DNA of 64,000 nucleotides from CAUJGQ01 sp042408665 (GTDB lineage: Bacteria; Chloroflexota; Dehalococcoidia; CAUJGQ01). Location of the stretch: the NCBI GenBank assembly GCA_042408665.1, contig JBHOQW010000163.1:13070-77069 (forward strand), given 5' to 3'. Of the stretch, positions 47,333 to 55,790 are shown in pieces. The position numbers and the translations under genes are program-made. The notes below the pieces were generated by a model. That model ran no database searches. It saw only the letters and a program-made list of their open reading frames with translations, and was not told the DNA's origin. Position 1 is the stretch's first letter, and every line of letters starts with the position of its first letter.

Positions 47333-47935
47333 ATGCCAGAGGCCCTTCGTCCCCGCCGTCGTGCGGTTGAGCCGGTGCGGGAGGTGCGCCTGGGCGTGGA
47401 CCGAGGACGGCCGGCCGTGCTGGCGGACGGGGTGGTGCAATCGGTGGCGCCGGCCGCGGCGGCGGGCGGCTACTGGGAGGCGATGCTACCAGAGCACCGC
47501 CCACGGCGGGCGCTGCTGCTCGGCGTTGGCGGCGGCACCCTCGCCCACCTGCTGGCCGGGCGCTTCGGGCCGCTGCCCATCGTCGGTGTGGACGACGATC
47601 CGCGCATGGTAGCCCTGGCGCGCGGCGCGTTCGGGCCCCTGCCGCCGTGCGTGGACCTGGTGCTGGCCGATGCCTTCACCTTCGTGGCGCCGTGCGTGGA
47701 GCGGTTCGACTACGTGGCAGTGGACCTATTCCACGGCGGGCGTCCGGCGCGCGGGGTGACGGGCCAGCCCTTCCTGCGCGCCCTGCACCGGGCGCTCATG
47801 CCCAACGGTCACGTGGTCTTCAACCTGTTCCGCGACGCGCACACCGCCCGCCGCCTGCGGCGGATCGTCGCGCGGTTCACGGTGACGCGCGTCGAACACG
47901 TACGCGACAACGTGGTCGTGCACGCGCGGCGGTGA
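47333..47935 (+). CDS. spermidine-synthase-like methyltransferase-fold protein
   Basis: The 200-residue protein has a SAM-type Rossmann fold: ALLLGVGGGTLAHLLAGRFG (motif I), IVGVDDDPRMVALARGAFG, LVLADAFTFV and FDYVAVDLFHGG. Aspartates at the second and fourth strands match polyamine aminopropyltransferase-like proteins, but it lacks the usual N-terminal beta domain of full spermidine synthase. ATG 47333 is the start by frame; its ribosome site is weak. Substrate unknown. Confidence 0.75.
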   Translation: MPEALRPRRRAVEPVREVRLGVDRGRPAVLADGVVQSVAPAAAAGGYWEAMLPEHRPRRALLLGVGGGTLAHLLAGRFGPLPIVGVDDDPRMVALARGAFGPLPPCVDLVLADAFTFVAPCVERFDYVAVDLFHGGRPARGVTGQPFLRALHRALMPNGHVVFNLFRDAHTARRLRRIVARFTVTRVEHVRDNVVVHARR

Positions 47936-47952
47936 TGGTCGCCGGGCTGGGC

Positions 47953-48192
47953 TCAGGCCACCGGGGCGGCGCGCGCCTCCAGGGCCGCGCGCAGAGCAGC
48001 GAACAGGCGCTCGTCCTCGCCCGTCAGGTAGCCGCTCACGTCCACATCCTCCTCGGCCAGCGCGGCGGCGATGATCTCCCGCAGCATGCGCCGCTCCTTG
48101 TGCGCCAGCGACTCGTGAAAGCGACGCAGCTTGCGGTCGAACTCCTCCACGTCTTCTTTGCGGTAGCTGCGGGAGGACTGCTCTCTGGGCAT
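47953..48192 (-). CDS. small hypothetical protein
   Basis: The 79-residue acidic/basic helical protein (RKEDVEEFDRKLRRFHESLA, RRMLREIIAAALAEED) starts 30 bases after dapA on the same strand. No family or signal. It may be a minor member of the dap operon. Confidence 0.55.
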   Translation of the reverse strand: MPREQSSRSYRKEDVEEFDRKLRRFHESLAHKERRMLREIIAAALAEEDVDVSGYLTGEDERLFAALRAALEARAAPVA

Positions 48193-48222
48193 GGCGGCCT
48201 CCTGCGCGTGGGTCGGACCCGC

Positions 48223-49119
48223 TCAGACGGCGACCGGCAAGTCGATGCGCTGCCGCGCCAGTTCGGCCCGGATCTGTTCGGCCACGGCCTCATCCGGCTC
48301 GCACAGCGGCAGCCGCGGCGCACCCACCTGAAAACCGATGTGGTTGAGCGCGAACTTGATCGGCATCGGGTTGCCGATCAGGAACAGGGCCTTCACCAGC
48401 GGCAGCAGGCGGCGGTGGATGGCGGCGGCCTTCTCCCGCTCACCGTTCAGGAACCCCTGGATCATCGTCTGAATCTGGACGCCGACCAGGTGCGAGGCGA
48501 CGCTGATCACGCCGTAGCCGCCGATCGCCAGCAGGGGGAGCGTGTCCTCGTCGTTGCCGCTCCACACGCGAAAGTCCTCACGCGTGCCCTGGATGATGCG
48601 CGCCGCCTGGGCCAGGTCGCCGGACGCCTCTTTGACGCCGACGATGTTGGGGATGTGCGAGAGCCGGATCACCGTCTCGGCGGTCATGTTGGTGCCGGTG
48701 CGCGAGGGCACGTTGTACAGGATGCACGGCAGCCGCGTGGCGCGGGCGATGGCCTCGAAGTGCCGGAACAGCCCTTCCTGCGTGGGCTTGTTGTAGTAGG
48801 GCACCACCAGCAGCACCCCGTCCAGACCGAGGCGCTCCGCCTCGCGGGTCATCTCGATGCTCTCGGCCGTCGAGTAGGTGCCGGTGCCGGCGATCACGGC
48901 CCCGCGGCCGCCCACGGCCTGCTTGACCGTCTCGAACAGCTTGAGTTTCTCCTTGAGCGTCAGCGTGGGCGCCTCACCCGTGGTGCCGGCGACCACCAGC
49001 CCGTCCGAGCCGGAGTCGAGCAGCGCCCGCGCCAGGCGTCCGGCCTGGACGGTGTCGAGCTGCCCGTCCCGGTCGAACGGCGTCACCATCGCGGTCAGCA
49101 GCCGTCCGATCTCTGCCAT
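48223..49119 (-). CDS. dapA: 4-hydroxy-tetrahydrodipicolinate synthase
   Basis: The 298-residue TIM-barrel enzyme condenses pyruvate with aspartate semialdehyde. Schiff-base Lys163 is in VGVKEASGD and Tyr135 in ILYNVPSRTGTN; GTTGEAPTLTLKEK is the phosphate/pyruvate loop. It is the third gene of the dapB-asd-dapA order, 92 bases after asd. Its product feeds lysine and diaminopimelate for peptidoglycan. Confidence 0.97.
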   Translation of the reverse strand: MAEIGRLLTAMVTPFDRDGQLDTVQAGRLARALLDSGSDGLVVAGTTGEAPTLTLKEKLKLFETVKQAVGGRGAVIAGTGTYSTAESIEMTREAERLGLDGVLLVVPYYNKPTQEGLFRHFEAIARATRLPCILYNVPSRTGTNMTAETVIRLSHIPNIVGVKEASGDLAQAARIIQGTREDFRVWSGNDEDTLPLLAIGGYGVISVASHLVGVQIQTMIQGFLNGEREKAAAIHRRLLPLVKALFLIGNPMPIKFALNHIGFQVGAPRLPLCEPDEAVAEQIRAELARQRIDLPVAV

Positions 49120-49211
49120 TGCGGGACCTCCTCTTCTGCCACCAGCCCTGAACAGCGTCTAGCTTACCACGAAGGGCGCCGCTATGGTCGGTGTTCCCTC
49201 ACGCGGCCGCG

Positions 49212-50240
49212 CTACACCAGGCGGCGGGTGATCATCGTCTCCGCGATCTGGATGGCGTTGAGCGCCGCGCCTTTGCGCAGGTTGTCCGACACCAGCCACA
49301 GGGCCAGGCCGGCGGGGTGGGAGATATCGCGCCGGATACGGCCCACGTACACCGGGTCTTTACCCGCCGCCTGCACCGGGTGCGGGTAGGCGTTGCGCTC
49401 GGGGTCATCGATCACCTCGATGCCGGGGAAGGCGCGCAGCAGCGCCCGCGCCTCCGCCGGCTCCATCGGCCGGGTGAGTTCCAGGTTGACCGACTCCGAG
49501 TGGCAGAGGTACACCGGCACGCGCACGGTGGTGGCCGCCACCGGCAGGTCCGGCAGGTGCAGGATCTTGCGCGTCTCCCGCACCATCTTCCACTCCTCGG
49601 AGGTGTACCCCTCTTCCTTGAACGAGCCGATATGGGGCAGCAGGTTGAAGCCGATCTGGTGTGGGTACACGCTGCCGGGGATATCCCGCGCCCCGTCCAG
49701 CACCTGGCGCGACTGCTCCGTCAGCTCGCGCATGGCGGCCGCACCGGTGCCGGACACGGATTGGTAGGTGGAGACCACCACGCGGCGCACGGGGTTGGCT
49801 GAGTGGATTGCGGCCAGCACCATCACCAGCGGCGTGGTGGAGCAGTTGGGGATAGCGATGAGGCGTTTGCCCGGCGCCAGGTCGTCGGCGTTCACCTCCG
49901 GCACGACCAGGGGCACGTCCGGGTCCAGCCGCCACACGCCGGAGTCGTCGATGGCCACGGCCCCGTCCTGGGCGGCCAGGGGGGCGTACTCGCGCGAGAT
50001 CTCGTCCGTGGCGGAGATGAACACGAAATCGGCGCCCCTGATCGCCTGCGGTGTGGTCTCCTCCACGATGATCGTCTCGCCACGCACGCGCAGGCGGGTG
50101 CCCGCCGAGCGCGGCGAGGCCAGCAGGCGCAACGACTTCAGCGGGAACGGCCGCTCCTCCAGGATCTCCAGGAAGACCTTGCCCACCGCGCCCGTCGCGC
50201 CGATCACCGCCACGTTGTAGGTGCGTCCGTTCCCGCTCAT
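49212..50240 (-). CDS. asd: aspartate-semialdehyde dehydrogenase
   Basis: The 342-residue enzyme reduces aspartyl-4-phosphate to the semialdehyde. NADP-binding GATGAVGKVFLEIL is near residue 14, catalytic Cys133 is in IPNCSTTP, and VSGTGAAAMRELTEQ, GFNLLPHIG and the YVGRIRRDI block are typical of the family. ATG 50240 is chosen over an ATG two codons upstream. Overlapping substrate supply with dapA and dapB is obvious from the operon. Confidence 0.97.
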   Translation of the reverse strand: MSGNGRTYNVAVIGATGAVGKVFLEILEERPFPLKSLRLLASPRSAGTRLRVRGETIIVEETTPQAIRGADFVFISATDEISREYAPLAAQDGAVAIDDSGVWRLDPDVPLVVPEVNADDLAPGKRLIAIPNCSTTPLVMVLAAIHSANPVRRVVVSTYQSVSGTGAAAMRELTEQSRQVLDGARDIPGSVYPHQIGFNLLPHIGSFKEEGYTSEEWKMVRETRKILHLPDLPVAATTVRVPVYLCHSESVNLELTRPMEPAEARALLRAFPGIEVIDDPERNAYPHPVQAAGKDPVYVGRIRRDISHPAGLALWLVSDNLRKGAALNAIQIAETMITRRLV

Positions 50241-50295
50241 CCTCACCCTCGTCTGGGCGTCCCGGAAGGGGATCGCATGCCGGTTTGCCCTCAGC

Positions 50296-51090
50296 CTACT
50301 GAAGATCCAGCAGCCGGTCGAGCCCGACCACCAGCTCGGTGCGGCGCATCACCTCGCGCACGGCCAGCAGCACGCCGGGCATGAACGACTCGCGGCTGGT
50401 GGAGTCGTGGCGGATGGTGAGGATTTGGCCCAGCCCGCCGAACAGCACCTCCTGGTGCGCCACCAGGCCGGGTAGGCGCACGCTGTGGATGGTAACGCCG
50501 CCCTCCACACCGCCGCGTGTGCCGGGGATGGTCTCCTTCTCCGTCGGCGGGTGGGTGAAGGGGCGGCCGCGCGCCGCCACCATCGCGCGGGCGGTGGCCA
50601 GCGCCGTGCCGGAGGGGGCGTCGATCTTCTGGTCATGGTGCAGCTCGATGATCTCGGCCACGTCGAAGTAGCGGGCGGCGATGCGGGCGAAGTGCATCAT
50701 CAGCACCGCACCGATGGCGAAATTGGGCGCGATCACGCCGCCCAGCCCGCGCTCCCGGCAGAGGGCCGCCAGCCGCTCCACGAACGAGGGGGAGAGGCCG
50801 GTGGTGCCGATCACCGGCCGCACGCCGGCCGCCACCGCCGGCGGCACCACTCGCTCCGTCCAGGCATGGAAGCTGAAGTCCACCAGCACGTCGGGGCGGG
50901 TGCGGGCGACGAGTTGCTCCGGGTCGGCCGACAGCGGCACAGCGCCGGAGCCGTCCGGGAGCGGCATTTCGTCACCGGCTGACCGCGCCAGCACCCCTAC
51001 CGGCCGCATGCCCGGCGCGCGGCACAGCGCCGCCAGCACCTCGCGGCCCATGCGTCCGGTCCCGCTGACCATCACGCGGATCTCGTTCAC
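50296..51090 (-). CDS. dapB: 4-hydroxy-tetrahydrodipicolinate reductase
   Basis: The 264-residue NAD(P)H-dependent reductase has MVSGTGRMGREVLAALC (GxGxxG), FSFHAW with the DF-box, GTTGLS, and the ELHHDQKIDAPSGTA loop with catalytic His and Lys. GTG 51090 behind GGGAGGGG is the start; upstream codons are low complexity. It heads the leftward dapB-asd-dapA operon. Confidence 0.97.
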   Translation of the reverse strand: MNEIRVMVSGTGRMGREVLAALCRAPGMRPVGVLARSAGDEMPLPDGSGAVPLSADPEQLVARTRPDVLVDFSFHAWTERVVPPAVAAGVRPVIGTTGLSPSFVERLAALCRERGLGGVIAPNFAIGAVLMMHFARIAARYFDVAEIIELHHDQKIDAPSGTALATARAMVAARGRPFTHPPTEKETIPGTRGGVEGGVTIHSVRLPGLVAHQEVLFGGLGQILTIRHDSTSRESFMPGVLLAVREVMRRTELVVGLDRLLDLQ

Positions 51091-51277
51091 GGCTCCCCTC
51101 CCTTGCCGGTGCGCGCGGCGGGTTTGTGCGTCCCCCATCTTCGGGTATGGTCCGCCTTGACGCGAGTGCTAGACTCAGAATGAGACGACTCCTGACAACA
51201 CGGATCAGCTAGGTCCTAGACCCGTGCCGCGTCAGCCTCCCCGCCGGGGATATCGTATCGGACCGCGGAGGTGGCCC

Positions 51278-51904
51278 GTGACCGCGAGTGAGCGCTTCCG
51301 AGCGCTGGGGGCCGGGCGTCCCTCGCCGTCGGCGGAGACGCACTGGTATGTGGAGCTGGCCGAGCGGCTGGCGCACCTGCCGGACCAGCTCGGCGTGGCG
51401 GCGGTCACCCCGTTGCGCGCCGCCCTGGGCCACCTCAGCCCGTGGGTGCGGCGGCATGCCGTGGCCGCCCTGGCCGGCATCGACGACGACGAGGCGCGCG
51501 CGGCGCTGGTCACCGCCCTACACGACGACAGCTTCGGCGTGCACTGGTCGGCGGCGCAGGCCCTGGCCGCTCAGGGGCGGTCAGGCGTGATGGCGGTGCT
51601 GCGGGCCATGGTGCACGACGTCCCGTCCCCCGGCTTTCTGCACGGCGCGGCGCACGTGCTGGGCCACGCCGCGCTGAGCGCGGAGGAGCGGGCGGCGGTG
51701 GCGCCCATCCTGGAAGCGCTGCGCCATCCGGCGGCCGACCTGGAGGCGCCGGTGCTGGCGGCCGCGGCGCTGCGCCAGTTGGAGCCGGGCCGGCGGCATG
51801 AGGCCGGCGGGCATGCGTCGATGCCGTGGTACCGTCTCCGGCGTCGGCGTGTGCGCGGCCGGCTGTTCGCGCGCGCCGGTGAGACGCCGGATGCCTTGGC
51901 CTGA
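51278..51904 (+). CDS. HEAT-repeat-like protein
   Basis: The 208-residue product starts at GTG 51278 behind GGAGGTGG. Repeated helical hairpins (ALGHLSPWVRRHAVAALAG, ALHDDSFGVHWSAAQALAA, ALSAEERAAVAPILEALRH) are typical of PBS-lyase/HEAT repeats. Such proteins bind partners; no specific role is assigned. It is divergent from dapB and followed by the ABM gene 93 bases on. Confidence 0.75.
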   Translation: MTASERFRALGAGRPSPSAETHWYVELAERLAHLPDQLGVAAVTPLRAALGHLSPWVRRHAVAALAGIDDDEARAALVTALHDDSFGVHWSAAQALAAQGRSGVMAVLRAMVHDVPSPGFLHGAAHVLGHAALSAEERAAVAPILEALRHPAADLEAPVLAAAALRQLEPGRRHEAGGHASMPWYRLRRRRVRGRLFARAGETPDALA

Positions 51905-51997
51905 ACGCCCTCATGACTCCCGCGTATCATAACCGTGGGCGGACCGACCCGCCGGTGGCCGGTCCGCGGCGGATCTCCGCGCTGGGAGGATGCCCTG

Positions 51998-52303
51998 ATG
52001 GTGATCGCGGTCGGCAGCCGCTCGGTTGCTCCCGGCCGGGAGGCCGAGTGGGAGGCACTGTGGGCGCAGATGGTGGAGCTGGCGCGGGCGCAACCGGGCT
52101 TCCGCTCCGCCCGCCTGTTGCGATCCAAAGAGCACAACGGTAAGTACACCGTGCTCAGCGAGTGGGAGAGCGAGCGTGCGTGGGACCGCTACTACGCCCT
52201 CCCGGCCATGCAGGAGCTGACGCAGCGCTCGTTTGCCCTCTTCAGCGCGGCGCCGGTCCAGGAGTGGCACGTGGTGGTGTCCGACGTGCGTGCCCAGGGT
52301 TGA
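51998..52303 (+). CDS. antibiotic-biosynthesis-monooxygenase (ABM) domain protein
   Basis: The 101-residue dimeric ferredoxin-like protein starts at ATG 51998 behind GGGAGG. Family features are the beta strand IAVGSRSVAPGREAEWEALW, helix QPGFRSARLL and strand TVLSEWESERAWDRYY. ABM proteins may be small quinone or heme-related monooxygenases; the reaction is not known here. It is convergent with the 467-residue gene. Confidence 0.8.
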   Translation: MVIAVGSRSVAPGREAEWEALWAQMVELARAQPGFRSARLLRSKEHNGKYTVLSEWESERAWDRYYALPAMQELTQRSFALFSAAPVQEWHVVVSDVRAQG

Positions 52304-52316
52304 GGGCTGTGCCGCA

Positions 52317-53720
52317 CTACCACGGCGTGCCGCCCTCGATGGCGGGGTCGCGGTAGGGCGGCTCGGCCGGCGGTTGCGCCTCGTCCGAACCGGGCGTTGC
52401 CGGCCCCTCCGCCGGCAGGCGCAGCTCGCCGCGCGTCTCGAAGATGAGATCGCGCAGGGCCCGCACCGCGTTGAGCAGGTCGGCAGCCATCGCGCGGCGG
52501 GCCAGCTCGAAGAGCTGCGGGCCGGTGATCAGCGCGTAACCGCTGCTCTCACAGGCCACACGCAGCGCCCGTGTGTACGGCTCCTCTCGCCGGTCCGGGT
52601 GCGTGCGCCGTTTGCCGTTCACCACCACGATCCCCTTCTTGGGCTCGGCCGTGGTGAGCAGGTCCCGCTCCAGACGCCGCTGCAGGCGGATGTAGACGTC
52701 CTCACCAACCGTGTCGCGGTCGGCCGCCGTTTCGAAGAACGCGGTGCGGCCGTCGGCGTAGAGCACGCCGGGCTTGTCCACGTCCGCATCGACCAGGAAC
52801 TGGAGGCGGCGGAAGGCCTCGCGCACGGCGGCCTCGAAGGCCAGGCCCTCCGCCCACAGCAGGCGGCGCAGGCCGGCCAGGTCGGCTACCTGCTCCTGGG
52901 CGCGTGTGAGCCGCTCCTGCGCCTGGCGCACCGCCTCGCGGGCCGCCTGCTCCTCCGCCTCCAGCTCCGCGAGGCCGGGCAGGGTGTACCCGGCCACCCA
53001 TTTGGGGGCGTCGGCCTCTGTCTCGCCCATCCGCGCCCGCTTGACGGCGGCCACCATCTGGCCGGCCAGCTCGAAGCGGGGGTCGCCGGGCGGCACGTCC
53101 TCCAGGGCGGGCAGGAACACGATGCGGCCGGGGCCGACGCGCAGCTCCACGGCGATGGCCGCGCCGCCCGGGCTGCGCATGAGCACGCGGCCGTGCTCGG
53201 GGAAGGCGGGCAGGCGCTCGGAGAAATAGGCGCGGTAGGTGAACCAGTTCTGGAAGCGCTCGATCAGCTCGGCCAGCGGGTGCGTGCGGTCCACCAGGCT
53301 CACGCCGCGCCCGTCGGCGGGCATGAGCTGGGGCGGGCGGTAGAAGACGCCGGGTGGGGCCGGCAACCAGGCGTAGCGGTCGTAGCCCGGCAGGCCGAGG
53401 ATGTGGGAGTGAGGCACGTTGGGCCGGGCGAAGACCACGAGCAGCTTACCGGCGGCCAGCAGGCGTTCCGTCTCCTCGCGCCGGCGCTGGAGGTGGTCGG
53501 CCAAGCCGACGACGAACGGGCCGGTGGGCTCGTTCAGCACCGGCTCGCCGGCGAAGGTGCGGTGCTCCTCGGTGCGCGTCAGCACCTCTTCGATGACCTT
53601 GGAGATGGAGGCCGGCTCCACCACCACGGCGTCGTAATCGAAGAACGACGGCGCGCTGAGGAAGCTGTAGTTGTCGATCTGCGGGTTGGGCAGCGGGAAG
53701 CCGATCACAAGCAGGCGCAT
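52317..53720 (-). CDS. large hypothetical protein with nuclease-fold-like C-terminus
   Basis: The 467-residue protein has an N-terminal alpha/beta domain (LLVIGFPLPNPQIDNYSFL, LLAAGKLLVVFARPNVPH) that looks Rossmann or GATase-like, a coiled coil (ELEAEEQAAREAVRQAQERL) and a C-terminal domain with VLYADGRTAFFETAADRD, KGIVVVNGKRRTHPDRREEP and ALITGPQLFELARRA. That C-terminal order resembles the PD-(D/E)xK-like domains seen in large prokaryotic unknowns, though the catalytic E-x-K is not obvious (FFETAAD instead). Function unknown. Confidence 0.65.
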   Translation of the reverse strand: MRLLVIGFPLPNPQIDNYSFLSAPSFFDYDAVVVEPASISKVIEEVLTRTEEHRTFAGEPVLNEPTGPFVVGLADHLQRRREETERLLAAGKLLVVFARPNVPHSHILGLPGYDRYAWLPAPPGVFYRPPQLMPADGRGVSLVDRTHPLAELIERFQNWFTYRAYFSERLPAFPEHGRVLMRSPGGAAIAVELRVGPGRIVFLPALEDVPPGDPRFELAGQMVAAVKRARMGETEADAPKWVAGYTLPGLAELEAEEQAAREAVRQAQERLTRAQEQVADLAGLRRLLWAEGLAFEAAVREAFRRLQFLVDADVDKPGVLYADGRTAFFETAADRDTVGEDVYIRLQRRLERDLLTTAEPKKGIVVVNGKRRTHPDRREEPYTRALRVACESSGYALITGPQLFELARRAMAADLLNAVRALRDLIFETRGELRLPAEGPATPGSDEAQPPAEPPYRDPAIEGGTPW

Positions 53721-53760
53721 AGGCTCAGGGTGGCACAGGTATGGTGCAGGGGCAAACAGC

Positions 53761-54765
53761 TCACGTTGAGACGCTGGAATGGTCGCTGATGTTGAGGGCG
53801 GACGGGCGTCCGCGCACCTGGGCCTCCTCTCCGATCAGGCTGTTCTCCAAGTGGACGTCCTGGATCTGGGCGTGGCGGCCGATGATCGACTGCCGCACCA
53901 CGCTGCGGTGGATCGTGGCCCCCGCCTCGACGCTGACGTACGGGCCGACGACGCTTTCGGTGACGGTGGCGCCCGGAGCGAGGTAAACGGGCGGCACGAT
54001 CACGCTGTGCTCACAGGTCCCGTGCAGGGCGGCGTGGCGGGCGAGCAGGTAGTGCAGGGCCTGGAAGGGCGGCCCGGCACTGCCGAGGATGGCCTCGATG
54101 GTGCCGGTGTCCTGCCAGACGGTGGCCGGCACCGCCACCAGGTGGCCGCCCTCGTCCACCAGGAGCTGGAGGGCGTCGGCCAAGAAGTACTCGCCGTTGC
54201 GGGCGGTGCCCTGCGTCAGAAGGGCGTGTATCGCCCGGAACAGTTTGTCCGGGTCGTTCAGCACGTAGATGCCGATAATGGCGTCGTGGGAGACGGGCTC
54301 GCGGGGCTTTTCCACGAAGCGGACGATCCGGCCGTCTTTCGTGACCACCACGCCGAAGCGGGAAGGGTCGTCCACATGGTGGGTGACCACCGCGCCGTCG
54401 CCCGGCGGCCGCTTGAGCGTCGCCAGGTCGGCCTCGAACAGCGTGTCGCTGAACATAATAAACAGCGGCTCGCGTACGAAGGGCTCGGCGAGGGCGACGG
54501 CGTGGGCCTGGCCGAGGGCCTGTTCTTGGACGAGGTAGCGAGCGGGGAGTTCAGGGTAGGCGGCCTGGACGAACTGGCGTACCTGCTCGCCGTGCTGGCC
54601 GGGGTTGGTGATGAAGATGAACTCGGAGGGGTCCAGCGCCATCAGGTCGTCCATGATGTGCTGGAGGACGGGCTTACCGGCGATGGTCATGAGCGGTTTG
54701 GGGCGGACGTACGTGTGCGGTCGCACCCGTGTGCCGCGGCCGCCCATGGGGAGCAGGACCTGCAC
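53761..54765 (-). CDS. sugar-1-phosphate nucleotidyltransferase
   Basis: The 334-residue protein starts at GTG 54765 behind GGGAGG. The N-terminal nucleotidyltransferase domain has PMGGRGTRVRPHTYVRPKPL, GQAHAVALAEPF, IIGIYVLND and a VEKPREP motif; the C-terminal part is a left-handed beta-helix (VGPYVSVEAGATIHRSVV). The variant GGRGTRVRPHT and C-terminal hexapeptide repeats suggest glucose-1-phosphate thymidylyl/uridylyl- or mannose-1-phosphate guanylyltransferase activity. The exact sugar is not decidable. It could feed the nearby envelope glycosyltransferases. Confidence 0.88.
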   Translation of the reverse strand: MQVLLPMGGRGTRVRPHTYVRPKPLMTIAGKPVLQHIMDDLMALDPSEFIFITNPGQHGEQVRQFVQAAYPELPARYLVQEQALGQAHAVALAEPFVREPLFIMFSDTLFEADLATLKRPPGDGAVVTHHVDDPSRFGVVVTKDGRIVRFVEKPREPVSHDAIIGIYVLNDPDKLFRAIHALLTQGTARNGEYFLADALQLLVDEGGHLVAVPATVWQDTGTIEAILGSAGPPFQALHYLLARHAALHGTCEHSVIVPPVYLAPGATVTESVVGPYVSVEAGATIHRSVVRQSIIGRHAQIQDVHLENSLIGEEAQVRGRPSALNISDHSSVST

Positions 54766-54869
54766 GATCGATACCTCCCACGCGCGTGGTAGCGAGGGGT
54801 GTGCTCTCACGATACGGCATCGCCGGCCGTTGTGGGCAGCCTGGCAGCGGGTGTGCGCCGGCCGACGGG

Positions 54870-54899
54870 TTCAACGGAGCGTGGTGCGCTTGCTATACT
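54870..54899 (+). promoter_or_regulatory. tRNA-Ser promoter
   Basis: TTCAAC (54870-54875) and TATACT (54894-54899) are 18 bases apart, with TGC before the -10 (extended form). The predicted start falls at the tRNA 5' end (54907). Confidence 0.6.
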
Positions 54900-54906
54900 A
54901 CCTGAT

Positions 54907-54990
54907 GGAGAGGTGGCCGAGTGGTTGATGGCACCGCTCTCGAAAAGCGGCAGGTGATGAGCCTCGTGGGTTCGAATCCCACCCTCTCCG
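54907..54990 (+). tRNA. tRNA-Ser (anticodon CGA)
   Basis: Acceptor GGAGAGG pairs with CCTCTCC; the anticodon loop is CTCGAAA with stem CCGCT/AGCGG; a long variable arm follows and the T-arm is GTGGGTTCGAATCCCAC. The 3' CCA is not encoded. It decodes UCG. Confidence 0.95.
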
Positions 54991-55048
54991 CCGCACGCGC
55001 GCCGGGGGTATGAGCGCCCCCGGCGTCCCACCAACTGTAGAGAGACTC

Positions 55049-55138
55049 GGAGAGGTCGCGTAGTGGCCTAGCGCGCGCGACTGGAAATCGCGTAGGGGGG
55101 CAACCTCCTCGTGGGTTCGAATCCCACCCTCTCCGCCA
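55049..55138 (+). tRNA. tRNA-Ser (anticodon GGA)
   Basis: Acceptor GGAGAGG/CCTCTCC, anticodon loop CTGGAAA with stem CGCGA/TCGCG, long variable arm and the same T-arm as the previous tRNA. The 3' end reads GCCA, so CCA is encoded. It decodes UCC/UCU. The two genes share the last 30 bases almost exactly, which makes this a candidate integration target for the island to the right. Confidence 0.95.
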
Positions 55139-55790
55139 TGCCCCGTGCCATGGCCGGGGCGGCTCATGTTTGTTGCACGGTCTCCCGCGCGGGGGATTGA
55201 CGGTGGTTTGCCGGTAGAGGTGGTGCGGAAACACGGAAGCTAACCCGGCGGTGACGACCGCGTACCTGAGCCCCACCCGCTCGACGGAGTCGGCCGCGTC
55301 GCCTAGCTCGCCCTGATGGCAGCGGACGAGAAACTCCGTGCTCGTCATGCCGTACCGGTGCTCCAGCCGCGCGATCTGCGCCCGAACGGTCTCGTACATC
55401 GGTTCGACCTTCTCAATATCCCGCCAGCCCACACCGACCTTCTCGGGCCTCTTCTCAGTTGCACCCTGTTTCGTGGCGACGCTCCTGTTGTCGCACGCCT
55501 GTCAAGCCGGCGCCGACCGACGAGGCCAGAAGGGGAGCTTGGCACATGGACGAGGTACTGTGCGCGTGCGGCAGGCCAGCTACAGTCACAGCGTGGACGC
55601 ACCACAGCGGTGCCAGGCGCACGCCGCCAGTAGCTATCCCTCGTCTTCCGCTGCGGGTCCAACGGGTTACACGAGGGAGGCGCCGTGCGAAGGACCGATT
55701 TCAACCCCTTACTGAAGCCTCTGCCATCTATCCTGGTCGCAATCGTCAACCGTTGCTTCTAGTCTTCTCGGCCGGCCTGCGGCCCGGGCA
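55139..55790. other. 652-bp junction between tRNA genes and brxL
   Basis: Non-coding apart from an antitoxin-like remnant near 55226-55399 on the minus strand. Open frames here that run back over the tRNAs give the well-known spurious tRNA-antisense peptides. No integrase or IS element is present. Confidence 0.5.
55226..55399 (-). pseudogene. antitoxin-like gene remnant
   Basis: From ATG 55399, behind AGAAGG, the frame encodes a helical start (MYETVRAQIARLEHRYGMTS) and FLVRCHQGELGDAADS. This resembles small partner proteins of toxin-antitoxin pairs that carry a RYGMSS.EF....GELGDD pattern (recalled, not searched). After about 58 residues the similarity fades and the frame runs without a stop into the antisense strand of the tRNAs, so it is probably a truncated relic. 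Confidence 0.4.

Noticed and set aside
47647..49389. 580-residue rightward frame across dapA
   Set aside because: It overlaps dapA and the methyltransferase-like gene in shadow frames and lacks domain features.
54893..55432. Open frames antisense to the tRNA-Ser genes (GWDSNPRG and EGGIRTHE peptides)
   Set aside because: These peptides are classic artefacts of translating the complement of tRNA-Ser genes.
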